Positions 1 to 8,616 of a DNA stretch of 64,000 bases are shown one piece after another. Source of the stretch: Alistipes muris (GTDB lineage: Bacteria > Bacteroidota > Bacteroidia > Bacteroidales > Rikenellaceae); contig NZ_CALPDD010000001.1 in the NCBI RefSeq assembly GCF_943193205.1, forward strand, positions 247,420-311,419, read 5' to 3'. The first letter of the stretch is position 1. Each line of letters opens with the position of its first letter. The notes beneath the pieces were generated by a model. That model searched no databases. It was not told where the DNA came from and worked only from the letters and a program-made list of their open reading frames with translations. A program made the translations under genes and the position numbers.

Positions 1-251
1 CGGTGCGCGAAAACGGCCGCAAACTTCCGGTGGAACGGATTGCCGGCTACGACCCGCTCTACCGCTGCATATCGCAGGGCGAAGTCCCCGAAACCGGAAA
101 CGCCTTTTCTCCGGCCCGGACCGAACACCTGTTTAGGGTGGTTGCGGCCGAAGCCGGCACGCCGCTGGAAATCGTTGTGCGCGACGGATTCTCGCACAGC
201 TGGCGGCAGACGGTCGTGCGGCCCAAACCTTTCAGCTGGGACATGCGATGA
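1..251 (+). CDS. C-terminal end of a calcineurin-like phosphoesterase (partial)
   Basis: Only the last 82 or so residues are present; the frame is open to the left edge, so the true start lies outside the window. The tail contains TEHLFRV, a hydrophobic strand followed by VRDGFSHSW, and ends RPKPFSWDMR. This resembles the C-terminal domain that follows the metallophosphoesterase domain in Bacteroidetes calcineurin-like phosphoesterases, where a strand pair is followed by an RPK-F motif. No catalytic residues are visible, so the assignment rests on this tail alone. The stop overlaps the next start as ATGA, so the two genes are translationally coupled. Confidence 0.5.
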   Translation, partial: VRENGRKLPVERIAGYDPLYRCISQGEVPETGNAFSPARTEHLFRVVAAEAGTPLEIVVRDGFSHSWRQTVVRPKPFSWDMR

Positions 252-1654
252 AGACGATGAAAAAACTGCTGTTGGCGGGGGCTATCTGTCTGCTGACCGC
301 CGCAACGGCCCTGGCGCAGCCGATACTGCGGCTGCCGTCGGCAATCGGCGACCACATGGTCCTGCAAGCTGATACGACGGTCCGGCTGCATGGCTGGGCC
401 GATCCGAACACGACGGTAACGGTGGCCCCGTCGTGGGGCGGGGAGGTGACGGCCAAGGCTGGCTTCGACACGGCCTGGGCCGTGGAACTTCGCACCCCTG
501 CGGCCTCGGCGGAACCGCACTCGATTACGTTCAGAACCAAGAAAGCCGAGAAAACCATCGACGACGTACTGATAGGCCAGGTGTGGCTGTGCAGCGGCCA
601 GTCGAACATGAACTGGAGCGCGGAACATGGAATCGTCGACATGCAGGAGGAACTGACGCGGCCGATGAATCCGCAGATACGTCTGTTCACGGTGACGAAA
701 AACAGCTCGGTCTACCCGCAGGACGACTGCGAGGGGTGCTGGCAGGTCTGCGATGCGGAAAGCGCCCGCTGGTTCAGTGCGGTGGGCTACTTCTTCGGCA
801 AACGGCTGGCGTCCGAGCTGGGGCAGCCCGTGGGACTTGTCAACGCCTCGTGGGGCGGAACTCCGGTGGAAATATGGACGCCTGCGGAGGCGATGGCCGG
901 GAATGCGGAGATGGTCGCGGCGTGGGAAAAATATCCCCGAAGCAGACAAGGCTGGCGAATCGGTTCGGCCTACAATGCGATGATCGCCCCGCTGCTCAAA
1001 ACGGCTTTTGCCGGAGTAATCTGGTACCAAGGCGAAGCCAACAAACGGAACGCCGAACTCTACGGCGCGGAATTCCGGATGATGATCGAGAGCTGGCGCA
1101 GGGCATTCGGAGGGCAGCTGCCCTTCTATTTCGTGCAGATAGCGCCCTATGCCCGCACGGAGGGAGGCATTGCCGGAGCCTTGGTACGCGAACAGCAGGC
1201 ACGTGTGGCGGCTGCGGTTCCGGGAACGGGCATGGCGGTTGTCGCCGATTTGGTCGACGACGTGACGAACATCCATCCCCGCTACAAAAAGGGGGTCGGC
1301 GACCGGCTGGCCAACTGGGCTTTGGGCGAGGTGTACGGGCAGACGGTGAGCAAGTACAAACATGCTTCGTTCCGGTCGGCCGAATTCAAGCGCTCGGCGG
1401 TCATCGTGACGTTCGACAATGCCGAGGGCGGACTCGTATGCCGCGGGAAGCGTATCGCCGGGCTGGAAATGTGCGACGCTTCGATGGAATTCGTTCCGGC
1501 GGAGGGCAGAATCGACGGCGACAAGCTGGTGGTCCGGAGCAAACGGGTTGCGCGTCCGACAGCCGTGCGCTATTGCTTCAGCGACGGAGCAACAGGCAAT
1601 CTGTTCGATGCCGCGGGACTCCCTGTGGCCCCTTTCCGAAGCGACGCGGATTGA
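248..1654 (+). CDS. Sialate O-acetylesterase (SGNH-type)
   Basis: A 468-residue exported esterase predicted to remove O-acetyl groups from sialic acids or other acetylated glycans. Residues 1-24 form a signal peptide ending ALAQ. The GQSNM block (117-121) carries the nucleophilic serine, WYQGEAN is a second conserved block, and the C-terminal NIHPRYK segment supplies the catalytic histidine of the SASA/DUF303 family. Length is normal for Bacteroidetes members. The start overlaps the preceding phosphoesterase stop by 4 nt, suggesting a shared transcript for exported host-glycan or phosphoester processing. The substrate is inferred from the family. Confidence 0.88.
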   Translation: MKTMKKLLLAGAICLLTAATALAQPILRLPSAIGDHMVLQADTTVRLHGWADPNTTVTVAPSWGGEVTAKAGFDTAWAVELRTPAASAEPHSITFRTKKAEKTIDDVLIGQVWLCSGQSNMNWSAEHGIVDMQEELTRPMNPQIRLFTVTKNSSVYPQDDCEGCWQVCDAESARWFSAVGYFFGKRLASELGQPVGLVNASWGGTPVEIWTPAEAMAGNAEMVAAWEKYPRSRQGWRIGSAYNAMIAPLLKTAFAGVIWYQGEANKRNAELYGAEFRMMIESWRRAFGGQLPFYFVQIAPYARTEGGIAGALVREQQARVAAAVPGTGMAVVADLVDDVTNIHPRYKKGVGDRLANWALGEVYGQTVSKYKHASFRSAEFKRSAVIVTFDNAEGGLVCRGKRIAGLEMCDASMEFVPAEGRIDGDKLVVRSKRVARPTAVRYCFSDGATGNLFDAAGLPVAPFRSDAD

Positions 1655-1674
1655 GAATCATTGACGGAGTACGA

Positions 1675-1705
1675 AGCCGGGCGGGGAGAACCTGCCCGGC
1701 TTTTT
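1675..1705 (+). terminator. Rho-independent terminator after the esterase
   Basis: AGCCGGGC (1675-1682) pairs perfectly with GCCCGGCT (1694-1701) and is followed by a T run. It separates the esterase from the iron-transport genes. Confidence 0.85.
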
Positions 1706-1779
1706 GCTGGCCTGGGGCGAAATACCGAGAAATGGGGATTGCGGGAACGGGACAAAAGGAGTAACTTTGAGACGAGAAA

Positions 1780-4164
1780 ATGCTGCATGAAAAACTCCTC
1801 GATATGCGACTGTCCGAACTGAAAACCGGAGAATCGGCGACGATTCTGAAAGTACTGGGCCACGGAGGCTTCCGCCGCCGGATCATGGAAATGGGATTCG
1901 TCCGCGGCCAACGGGTGGAGGTGATCCTGAACGCGCCGCTCAAGGACCCGATTCAATACCGGATCATGGGCTACGACGTATCGCTGCGGCGCAGCGAAGC
2001 GGAAATGATACAGGTATTTTCGGACAGCGAAGCGCACGAACTGCTCAAGGCGCCGGAGCGGCACGCTTCGGTCGAAGCGGTTCCGGGCGACGACGCGATA
2101 GACGAACTGGTCCGCACGCGCAGCCACACGATTTGCGTGGCGCTGGTGGGCAATCCGAACAGCGGCAAGACATCGCTGTTCAACGCGATTTCGGGCGGTC
2201 ACGAACATGTGGGCAATTACAGCGGGGTGACGGTGGGCGCCAAGAGCGGCGTGCGCTACTACCGCGGCTACCGGTTTCAGATAACCGACCTGCCGGGGAC
2301 CTATGCCCTCTCGGCCTATACGCCCGAAGAACTGTTCGTCCGGGCCCACATCGCCGAGGAGACACCCGACGTAATCATCAACTCGGTGGTGGCGTCGAAC
2401 CTGGAACGCAACCTCTATCTGACGACCGAACTGATAGACATAAATCCGCGCATGGTAGTGGCGCTCAATATGTTCGACGAACTTACCTCAAGCGGCGCGC
2501 AGCTCGACTACGAAAGTCTGGGCCGGATGCTGGGCGTGCCGATGGTTCCGGTGGAAGCGCGCAACGGCAAGGGCATCGAAGCCCTGCTGGACACGGTCAT
2601 AGCCGTCTACGAAAACCAGGACGAACGGGTGCGGCATATCCATATCGGTCAAGGCAGCGTCATCGAAGAGGGGCTTCGGCGACTGAACGGCGACATGAAC
2701 GAGCACCACGGCCAACTGCCCAAGGCCTTCCCGCCCCGCTACTTTGCGATGAAGATGCTGGAAGGCGACCGCCAGGTGAACGAACAGCTGCGCCGCTGCG
2801 AACGCTATCCGGTGTGGGCCGAAACGGCGGCCCGCGAAGCGGAGCGGATAACCAAGGCGCTGGGCGAAGACGTCGAAACGGCGTTCGCCAATCAGAAATA
2901 CGGCTTCATATCGGGCGCGCTGAAAGAGACCTACACCCCCGGCCGCCGGGAGGAAGCGACGACCACGGCGCTGATAGATTCGTTCGTGACGCACAAGCTG
3001 TGGGGCTTCCCGATTTTCTTCTTTCTGATGTGGCTGATGTTCTGGTGCACGTTCTATTTGGGCGCCTATCCGCAAGGGTGGATCGACACGCTGGTGGGCT
3101 GGGTCGGCCGGGGCGTGGATGCGCTGCTGCCTCCCGGGGCGCTGCGCGACCTGCTTGCGGACGGGGTCATAGGCGGCGTGGGGGCGGTCATCGTATTTCT
3201 GCCCAATATCATGGTGCTCTATCTGTTCATCTCGTTCATGGAGGATTCGGGCTATCTGGCCCGTGCGGCGTTCATCATGGACCGGGTGATGCACCGCATC
3301 GGCCTGCACGGCAAGTCGTTCATCCCGCTGGTCATGGGATTCGGCTGCAACGTTCCGGCCGTCATGGCATGCCGGACCATCGAGAGCCGGAGCAGCCGCC
3401 TGATAACCATCCTGATAACTCCGTTCATGTCGTGCAGCGCGCGGCTGCCTATATACATACTGATTGCCGGAACGTTCTTCACGGCACACGCCGGATGGGT
3501 CATGACGGGGCTCTATGTGCTGGGGGTGGCGGTGGCCGTCGTGACGGCGCGTCTGCTGCGGCGCTTCCTCTTTCGGGCGGACGAGACGCCGTTCGTCATG
3601 GAACTGCCCCCCTATCGCTTGCCGACGTGGAAAACCACGCTGGCGCACATGTGGGACAAGTGCGCGCAATACCTGCGCAAGATGGGCGGGATGATTCTGA
3701 TAGCGTCGGTCATCGTATGGTTTCTGAGCTATTATCCCCGCACGGAGGAGAGCGCCGGAGGAACCGCGCACTACGAAAATTCTTACCTGGGCCGTATCGG
3801 CAAGGGCTGCGAACCCGTTTTCGAGCCGATAGGCATGAACTGGAAAGCGGGCGTGGCGCTGTTATCGGGCGTGGCGGCCAAAGAAATCGTAGTCAGCACC
3901 TTAGGAGTGCTCTATTCGGAAAACGGCGACCCGGCCGACGAAGCGGCTACCCTGCCGCGGCGGCTGAGGGCGAGCGGCGATTTCCCGACCGCCACGGCGC
4001 TGGCGTTTCTGGTGTTCATTTTGCTGTACTTCCCGTGCATCGCCACCGTGACGGCCATCGGCGCCGAAGCGGGATGGCACTGGGCGCTGGCCGCGGTGGT
4101 CTATGACACGCTGCTGGCATGGCTCGCGGCATGGGGCGTCTATCACCTGGCGCTGTGGCTCTGA
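1780..4164 (+). CDS. feoB: Ferrous iron transporter, FeoA-FeoB fusion
   Basis: A 794-residue inner-membrane Fe2+ importer. Residues 9-80 are a FeoA SH3-like domain (GHGGFRRRIMEMGF, NAPLKDP). The FeoB G domain follows, with G1 GNPNSGKT at 124-131 and G3 DLPG near 172. After residue 400 come the Gate membrane segments with the conserved GFGCNVPA and the second Gate repeat. Fusion of FeoA to FeoB is common in Bacteroidetes. ATG at 1780 is used; ATG at 1804 would also keep the whole FeoA domain. The next gene starts 2 nt past the stop and encodes the small Cys-rich Feo partner, so the pair is one transcript. Confidence 0.96.
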   Translation: MLHEKLLDMRLSELKTGESATILKVLGHGGFRRRIMEMGFVRGQRVEVILNAPLKDPIQYRIMGYDVSLRRSEAEMIQVFSDSEAHELLKAPERHASVEAVPGDDAIDELVRTRSHTICVALVGNPNSGKTSLFNAISGGHEHVGNYSGVTVGAKSGVRYYRGYRFQITDLPGTYALSAYTPEELFVRAHIAEETPDVIINSVVASNLERNLYLTTELIDINPRMVVALNMFDELTSSGAQLDYESLGRMLGVPMVPVEARNGKGIEALLDTVIAVYENQDERVRHIHIGQGSVIEEGLRRLNGDMNEHHGQLPKAFPPRYFAMKMLEGDRQVNEQLRRCERYPVWAETAAREAERITKALGEDVETAFANQKYGFISGALKETYTPGRREEATTTALIDSFVTHKLWGFPIFFFLMWLMFWCTFYLGAYPQGWIDTLVGWVGRGVDALLPPGALRDLLADGVIGGVGAVIVFLPNIMVLYLFISFMEDSGYLARAAFIMDRVMHRIGLHGKSFIPLVMGFGCNVPAVMACRTIESRSSRLITILITPFMSCSARLPIYILIAGTFFTAHAGWVMTGLYVLGVAVAVVTARLLRRFLFRADETPFVMELPPYRLPTWKTTLAHMWDKCAQYLRKMGGMILIASVIVWFLSYYPRTEESAGGTAHYENSYLGRIGKGCEPVFEPIGMNWKAGVALLSGVAAKEIVVSTLGVLYSENGDPADEAATLPRRLRASGDFPTATALAFLVFILLYFPCIATVTAIGAEAGWHWALAAVVYDTLLAWLAAWGVYHLALWL

Positions 4165-4166
4165 AC

Positions 4167-4319
4167 ATGGACTGGCAGGATTATACGGTCGGAATCATCC
4201 TCGGCGGGATTGTCGCCCTGCTGCTGTGGCGGTTCGTGTGCTTCGTCTCCGGACGGCGCCGGGGCGGCTGTGCCGGATGCGGTGCGACCCGCTGCCCGCT
4301 GAAAAACCGCAAGAAATAG
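4167..4319 (+). CDS. FeoB-associated Cys-rich membrane protein
   Basis: A 50-residue protein with one membrane helix (about 9-28) and a short cytoplasmic tail holding GGCAGCGATRCP and a basic end. This is the pattern of the small proteins found next to feoB in Bacteroidetes and Firmicutes, proposed to assist FeoB. The ATG lies 2 nt after the feoB stop; an in-frame upstream ATG inside feoB would add residues unlike the family. The three cysteines in the tail could bind iron, but that is inference. Confidence 0.85.
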   Translation: MDWQDYTVGIILGGIVALLLWRFVCFVSGRRRGGCAGCGATRCPLKNRKK

Positions 4320-4397
4320 CCTGTCGGGCCGGTTGGCAAGTTCGACCTCCGACCGCTTTTTTTCGGACGGAATGTTTCATTCCGCCGATTGTTTGCG

Positions 4398-4405
4398 TAC
4401 CTTTG
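4398..4405 (+). promoter_or_regulatory. -7 box upstream of lrgA
   Basis: TACCTTTG fits the Bacteroidetes -7 consensus TAnnTTTG. No good -33 TTTG is present at the usual distance. The ATG follows only 8 nt after the box, so the transcript would have almost no leader. Confidence 0.6.
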
Positions 4406-4413
4406 CGGCCGTT

Positions 4414-4764
4414 ATGCGCGGAGTGTTTTACATCTTGTTGTGCTGGCTGGCGGGAAATGCGCTGAGCCTTGCGACCGGGAACCACATCTCGGGAAACATC
4501 ATCGGCATGGTCCTGCTCTTTGCGGCACTGTGCCTGCGGTGGGTCGATGCCGAACAGGTACGCCCGGCCGCCAAGTTCCTGCTGGGGAGCATGGCCCTCT
4601 TTTTCGTTCCCTACGGCGTAGGGCTGATCGAATCGTACCATGTCATTCTGGACAACCTGTGGGCGATTGTCGTGGCGGGAATCGTCTCGACGGTGGCGGT
4701 ACTTTACATAACCGGCCGCACCTATCAGATTCTCAACCGCAAAAATCCCGGAAAGAATGAATAG
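4414..4764 (+). CDS. lrgA: LrgA/CidA-family holin-like membrane protein
   Basis: A 116-residue protein with four predicted membrane helices. It carries the family core in which GNIIGMVLLFAAL corresponds to the PGSViGMvLLF signature, followed by the VRPAAKFLLGSMALFFVP block. LrgA/CidA proteins act with LrgB in murein hydrolase control, and some pairs transport pyruvate or glycolate. The start at 4414 is preferred because upstream in-frame codons would add a polar tail outside the family and would lie ahead of the -7 box. It overlaps lrgB by 8 nt. Confidence 0.87.
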   Translation: MRGVFYILLCWLAGNALSLATGNHISGNIIGMVLLFAALCLRWVDAEQVRPAAKFLLGSMALFFVPYGVGLIESYHVILDNLWAIVVAGIVSTVAVLYITGRTYQILNRKNPGKNE

Positions 4765-5449
4765 CTTCATCTCCTCGGACCTCTTTCTGCTCACGCTGAC
4801 GACGGGGCTTTTCTGCCTGGGCGGCATCATCTACCGCCGGACCCGGCTGGCTCTGCTGCACCCCGTACTGCTCACGTTCGTTGCCATGATTGTCTTTTTG
4901 CAGACAACGGGCATCCCCTACTCCCGCTATCAGGAAGCGACCCGGATGCTCGACTTCGCGCTGGGGATGTCGGTCGTGGCGCTCGGCTACCTGCTCTACG
5001 AACAGGTCGAACGGCTGCGCGGCAGCCTGGTTCCCGTAGGCGTGGCTACGCTCGTCGGATGCGTCACAGGAGTGCTGAGCGTCGTTTACACGGCCAAGGC
5101 ATTCGGCGCCGAGCGGATGATTCTCAACTCGATAGCCCCCAAATCCGTCACGGTGCCCATAGCCGTGTCGGTGTCGGGACCGCTGGGCGGCAACGTCTCG
5201 GTGACCTCGGTGGTGGTCTTCTGCGTGGGAATCTTCGGCAGTATTTTCGGCGAATGGATTCTGCGCCGCTGCGGCGTGCGCGACCCCGAAGCCCGGGGAT
5301 TCGCCCTCGGAGCGGCGGCACACGGCATCGGCACGGCCCGGGCCATCGAAATAGGCGCGGTCGAAGGAGCGTTGAGCGGACTGGCCATGGCGCTGATGGG
5401 GCTTGCGACGGCCCTGCTGACCCCCTGGATGGAAAAATTTCTGTATTGA
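4757..5449 (+). CDS. lrgB: LrgB-family membrane protein
   Basis: A 230-residue multi-helix membrane protein with the two LrgB signatures, APKSVTVPIA near 132 and AAHGIGTARA near 188. It starts inside the end of lrgA, the usual coupled arrangement. It is expected to form a complex with LrgA at the inner membrane, either as an autolysis regulator or as a small-organic-acid exporter; the sequence does not decide which. Confidence 0.92.
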   Translation: MNSFISSDLFLLTLTTGLFCLGGIIYRRTRLALLHPVLLTFVAMIVFLQTTGIPYSRYQEATRMLDFALGMSVVALGYLLYEQVERLRGSLVPVGVATLVGCVTGVLSVVYTAKAFGAERMILNSIAPKSVTVPIAVSVSGPLGGNVSVTSVVVFCVGIFGSIFGEWILRRCGVRDPEARGFALGAAAHGIGTARAIEIGAVEGALSGLAMALMGLATALLTPWMEKFLY

Positions 5450-5476
5450 ACGCTGGAAATTTCCCGGAAAATCGAC

Positions 5477-5484
5477 TATTTTTG
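5477..5484 (+). promoter_or_regulatory. -7 box for the AspT/YidE-type transporter
   Basis: TATTTTTG matches TAnnTTTG and lies 49 nt before the transporter ATG. A -33 TTTG is not evident at the standard spacing. Confidence 0.55.
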
Positions 5485-5532
5485 CGTTTGGTTAGGTAAC
5501 GCAGGTCAAACAGCACAAAAACAGACAGATAA

Positions 5533-7197
5533 ATGGAGTGGCTCCAATCCCTCTTTTTCGGCGGCGGCATCGCCCACGCGGTATTGATTTTCTCGCTGAC
5601 CATTACACTGGGAATTCTGCTGGGCAAAATCAAGATAGGCGGGGTCTCGCTGGGCATCACGTGGATTCTGTTCGTCGGCATCGCGCTGAGCAGCATCGGC
5701 ATGACCGTCAGCGGCGACGTGCTCCATTTCGTCAAGGAATTCGGGCTGATTCTCTTTGTCTTTTCGATAGGCCTGCAAGTCGGGCCGGGCTTCTTCGCTT
5801 CGTTCAAGCACGGCGGGCTGACGCTGGTTTGCTGCGCTGCGGCCATCGTGCTGCTGGGCGTAGCGACCGCCTATATCCTGCATATGGTCACCGGAACCCC
5901 GATTCCCACGATGGTGGGCATTCTTTCGGGCGCCGTGACCAACACGCCCGGACTGGGTGCGGCCCAGCAGGCCTATGCCGACGCAACGGGGCTGAACGAC
6001 CCGACCATCGCGCTGGGCTATGCGGTAGCCTATCCGCTCGGCGTGGTCGGCATCATCTTCACGATGATTTTCATCCGCTACGCCCTGCGCGTGAAATTCG
6101 AGAAGGAAAACGAAGGGCTCGCGGCGCTTTCGCAGGAACACAAATTCGCCGACAAGGTGTCGGTGGAGTTCACCAACAAGATACTCGACGGCCGCACGGT
6201 GGAATATCTGCGCGACCTGATCAACCGCCAGTTCGTCATCTCGCGCGTGATGTCTTCGGCGGGCGAAATAGCGATGGCCGACACCGACACGGTCATCCAC
6301 ACGGGCGACCGCCTGTGCGTCATCTGCCAGGCCGAAGATACCGAAGCCATCGTGGCGTTCTTCGGCCACCGGGTGGAGATGGCCGACGAGGAGTGGGGCG
6401 GCAACACGCCCGACGCCGAACTCATTTCGCGCCGCATTCTGATAACCAAGCCCTCGGTCAACGGCAAGAAGTTTTCCGACCTGCGGCTCCGGACCAAATA
6501 CGGCATTACGCTTACGCGCGTGAACCGTGCGGGCGTCGACCTGATACCCTACCAGGGGCTCGAACTCCAAATCGGCGACCGGGTGATGGTGGTCGGCACG
6601 GCCAAGGCGGTGGCGCAGGTGGCCGACGTGCTGGGCAACTCGCTTAAGAAGCTGGACCACCCGAACTTAGTGACGATCTTCGTAGGTATCGCTTTAGGGG
6701 TTTTGCTGGGTTCGATTCCGCTGATGAACGTGCCGCAGCCCGTGAAGCTGGGCCTGGCGGGCGGACCGCTTATCGTGGCGATTCTGATAGGCCGGTTCGG
6801 CACCCACTTCCATCTGGTGACCTACACCACCATGAGCGCCAATCTGATGCTGCGCGAAATCGGCATCGCGCTGTTTCTTGCGGCGGTCGGAATCGGTACG
6901 GGCGACGGATTCGTCGACGCGGTTGTCGGCGGCGGCTACCGCTGGATAGGTTACGGCGTCATCATCACGGTGGTGCCCCTGCTGATCGTGGGGCTCGTGG
7001 CGCGTCTGTGGCTCAAGATGAACTACTACACGCTCATGGGACTGATTGCCGGAGCGACGACCGACCCGCCTGCGCTGGCCTATGCCAATGCCACGGCAGG
7101 CAACGACATGCCCGCGGTAGGCTATTCCACGGTCTATCCGGTGGTCATGTTCCTGCGGGTGCTCACGGCGCAGATATTCATTCTTTTTGCACTCTGA
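5533..7197 (+). CDS. Putative transporter, aspartate-alanine exchanger (YidE/YbjL) type
   Basis: A 554-residue protein with the internal duplication of the AAE exchanger family. An N-terminal bundle of about five helices (GILSGAVTNTPGLGAAQ), two TrkA-C/RCK-C regulatory domains in tandem (about 195-375), then a second bundle with the matching GATTDPPALAYA repeat. The family includes AspT, which exchanges aspartate for alanine, but many members have unknown substrates. No amino-acid decarboxylase is adjacent, so the substrate cannot be inferred. The next gene is an aminotransferase with its own promoters. Confidence 0.85.
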   Translation: MEWLQSLFFGGGIAHAVLIFSLTITLGILLGKIKIGGVSLGITWILFVGIALSSIGMTVSGDVLHFVKEFGLILFVFSIGLQVGPGFFASFKHGGLTLVCCAAAIVLLGVATAYILHMVTGTPIPTMVGILSGAVTNTPGLGAAQQAYADATGLNDPTIALGYAVAYPLGVVGIIFTMIFIRYALRVKFEKENEGLAALSQEHKFADKVSVEFTNKILDGRTVEYLRDLINRQFVISRVMSSAGEIAMADTDTVIHTGDRLCVICQAEDTEAIVAFFGHRVEMADEEWGGNTPDAELISRRILITKPSVNGKKFSDLRLRTKYGITLTRVNRAGVDLIPYQGLELQIGDRVMVVGTAKAVAQVADVLGNSLKKLDHPNLVTIFVGIALGVLLGSIPLMNVPQPVKLGLAGGPLIVAILIGRFGTHFHLVTYTTMSANLMLREIGIALFLAAVGIGTGDGFVDAVVGGGYRWIGYGVIITVVPLLIVGLVARLWLKMNYYTLMGLIAGATTDPPALAYANATAGNDMPAVGYSTVYPVVMFLRVLTAQIFILFAL

Positions 7198-7229
7198 CCC
7201 GGCGCCGCGGCAGGAAAGTACGGAATTAA

Positions 7230-7261
7230 TTTGCTTTTGCGCACCCGGTGTGCTACCTTTG
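7230..7261 (+). promoter_or_regulatory. Upstream tandem promoter of the aminotransferase gene
   Basis: TTTG (7230-7233), 20 nt, then TACCTTTG (7254-7261). The downstream flank resembles that of the second promoter 69 nt further on. Confidence 0.6.
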
Positions 7262-7264
7262 TAG

Positions 7265-7328
7265 AAGATAAACTACGCCTCAGCAATATTCAAGAAAACT
7301 TGATATTGCGTTCGGCTTGCGCTATCTT
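7265..7328 (+). repeat. 64-bp hairpin/promoter element, copy A
   Basis: Bounded by AAGATA (7265-7270) and TATCTT (7323-7328). The interior holds an 11-bp hairpin, 7283-7294 with 7299-7309, with a single bulged T at 7290 and an AAAA loop. The right arm supplies the -33 TTG of the promoter that ends at 7330. Two related copies lie on the minus strand at 19323-19386 and 53315-53379. Confidence 0.6.
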
Positions 7329-7330
7329 TG
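7300..7330 (+). promoter_or_regulatory. Downstream promoter of the aminotransferase gene
   Basis: TTG (7300-7302), 20 nt, then TATCTTTG (7323-7330), 22 nt before the ATG. The -33 element lies in the right arm of the copy A hairpin. Confidence 0.72.
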
Positions 7331-7352
7331 TAAAAGACAAACCAATTTGATT

Positions 7353-8540
7353 ATGGCCAAAGCAGTCAACATCGCCCGTTCGCACCGGCTGGACGGCACC
7401 GGAGAGTACTATTTCTCGCGCCGTCTGCGCGAAATCGCCGAAATCGAAGCGGCCACGGGCCGTCAGATCATCAAGCTCGCGATGGGCAGCCCCGACCTGC
7501 CGCCCCACCCCTCGGTCATCGAACGGCTGTCGAAAGAGGCGCAGCGCCCCGACGTCCACAAGTACATGTCCTACAAGGGCGAGCCGATTCTGCGCAAGGC
7601 TTTCGCCGACTGGTACAAAAGATGGTACCGCACCGAACTGGACTACAATTCGGAGGTGTTGCCGCTCATCGGCTCGAAAGAGGGCATCATGCACATCTGC
7701 ATGACCTTTCTGAACAAGGGCGACAAGGTGCTGGTGCCGAATCCGGGCTACCCCACCTATTCGTCGGCCGTGCGGCTGTCGGGCGGCGAGATGGTGACCT
7801 ACTCGCTCAACAAGGCGACGAACTTCTACCCCGATTTCGACGCCATCGAACGCGCCGGGCTGGAGGGTGTGAAGATGATGCTGGTCAACTACCCCAACAT
7901 GCCGACGGGACAGACGCCCTCGATGGAGCTGATGCAGAAAATCGTGGATTTCGGTGCCCGTCACAACATTCTGATTGTCCACGACAACCCCTACAGCTTC
8001 ATCCGCAACGCCGAGGCTCCGATTTCCATCATGGAGGCCGAGGGCGCGCGCGACGTGGCGCTGGAGATGAACTCGCTCTCGAAAGGCCATTCGATGGCCG
8101 GCTGGCGCGTGGGCGTCGTGGTGGGCAAAAAGGAGTGGATAGATTCGATTCTCACGTTCAAGTCGAACATGGATTCGGGCATGTTCTACCCGATTCAGGC
8201 GGCGGCCGACACGGCGCTGGCGCTGGGCGACGAATGGTTCAAGGAGCTGAACGCCATCTATTACGGCCGTGAGAAGCAGGCGTATGCCCTGCTCGATGCG
8301 CTGGGATGCCGCTACCGCGAGCATCAGGCGGGTCTGTTCGTCTGGGCCGAACTGCCGGAGGACTACGAGGGCGACAGCTTCTCGTTCTCCGACGAAGTGA
8401 TGGAAAAGTGCGATGTGTTCCTCACTCCGGGCGGAATCTTCGGCTCGGAGGGCAGGCGCTATATCCGCATCACGCTCTGCTGTCCGGAAGAGCTGCTGAA
8501 AAAGGCTACGGACAACGTGGTAGCGAAACTGCACAAATAA
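7353..8540 (+). CDS. PLP-dependent class I/II aminotransferase
   Basis: A 395-residue fold-type I aminotransferase. The PLP lysine lies in SLSKGHSMAGWRVG, and VNYPNMPTG and VPNPGYPTY are the standard cofactor- and substrate-binding blocks. The protein resembles LL-diaminopimelate/alanine aminotransferase-like enzymes, but the substrate is not fixed by sequence. ATG 7353 is preferred because it begins the conserved region and lies behind a -7 box. It stands alone between its promoters and a bidirectional terminator shared with purT. Confidence 0.85.
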   Translation: MAKAVNIARSHRLDGTGEYYFSRRLREIAEIEAATGRQIIKLAMGSPDLPPHPSVIERLSKEAQRPDVHKYMSYKGEPILRKAFADWYKRWYRTELDYNSEVLPLIGSKEGIMHICMTFLNKGDKVLVPNPGYPTYSSAVRLSGGEMVTYSLNKATNFYPDFDAIERAGLEGVKMMLVNYPNMPTGQTPSMELMQKIVDFGARHNILIVHDNPYSFIRNAEAPISIMEAEGARDVALEMNSLSKGHSMAGWRVGVVVGKKEWIDSILTFKSNMDSGMFYPIQAAADTALALGDEWFKELNAIYYGREKQAYALLDALGCRYREHQAGLFVWAELPEDYEGDSFSFSDEVMEKCDVFLTPGGIFGSEGRRYIRITLCCPEELLKKATDNVVAKLHK

Positions 8541-8564
8541 ATCCGGATTCCGACCGGAACAAGC

Positions 8565-8600
8565 AAAAGGCGCCGAACCCCACGAGTTCGGCGCCTTGCT
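8565..8600. terminator. Bidirectional terminator between aminotransferase and purT
   Basis: A perfect 12-bp stem pairs 8567-8578 with 8586-8597 around a 7-nt loop. An A-rich 5' flank and a T-containing 3' flank suit both converging genes. Confidence 0.85.
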
Positions 8601-8616
8601 TATGCAGAGATATGGG

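Noticed and set aside
59..1363. Long minus-strand open frame over the esterase
   Set aside because: It is antisense to a gene with clear family motifs and signal peptide; high GC leaves long open antisense frames throughout the window.
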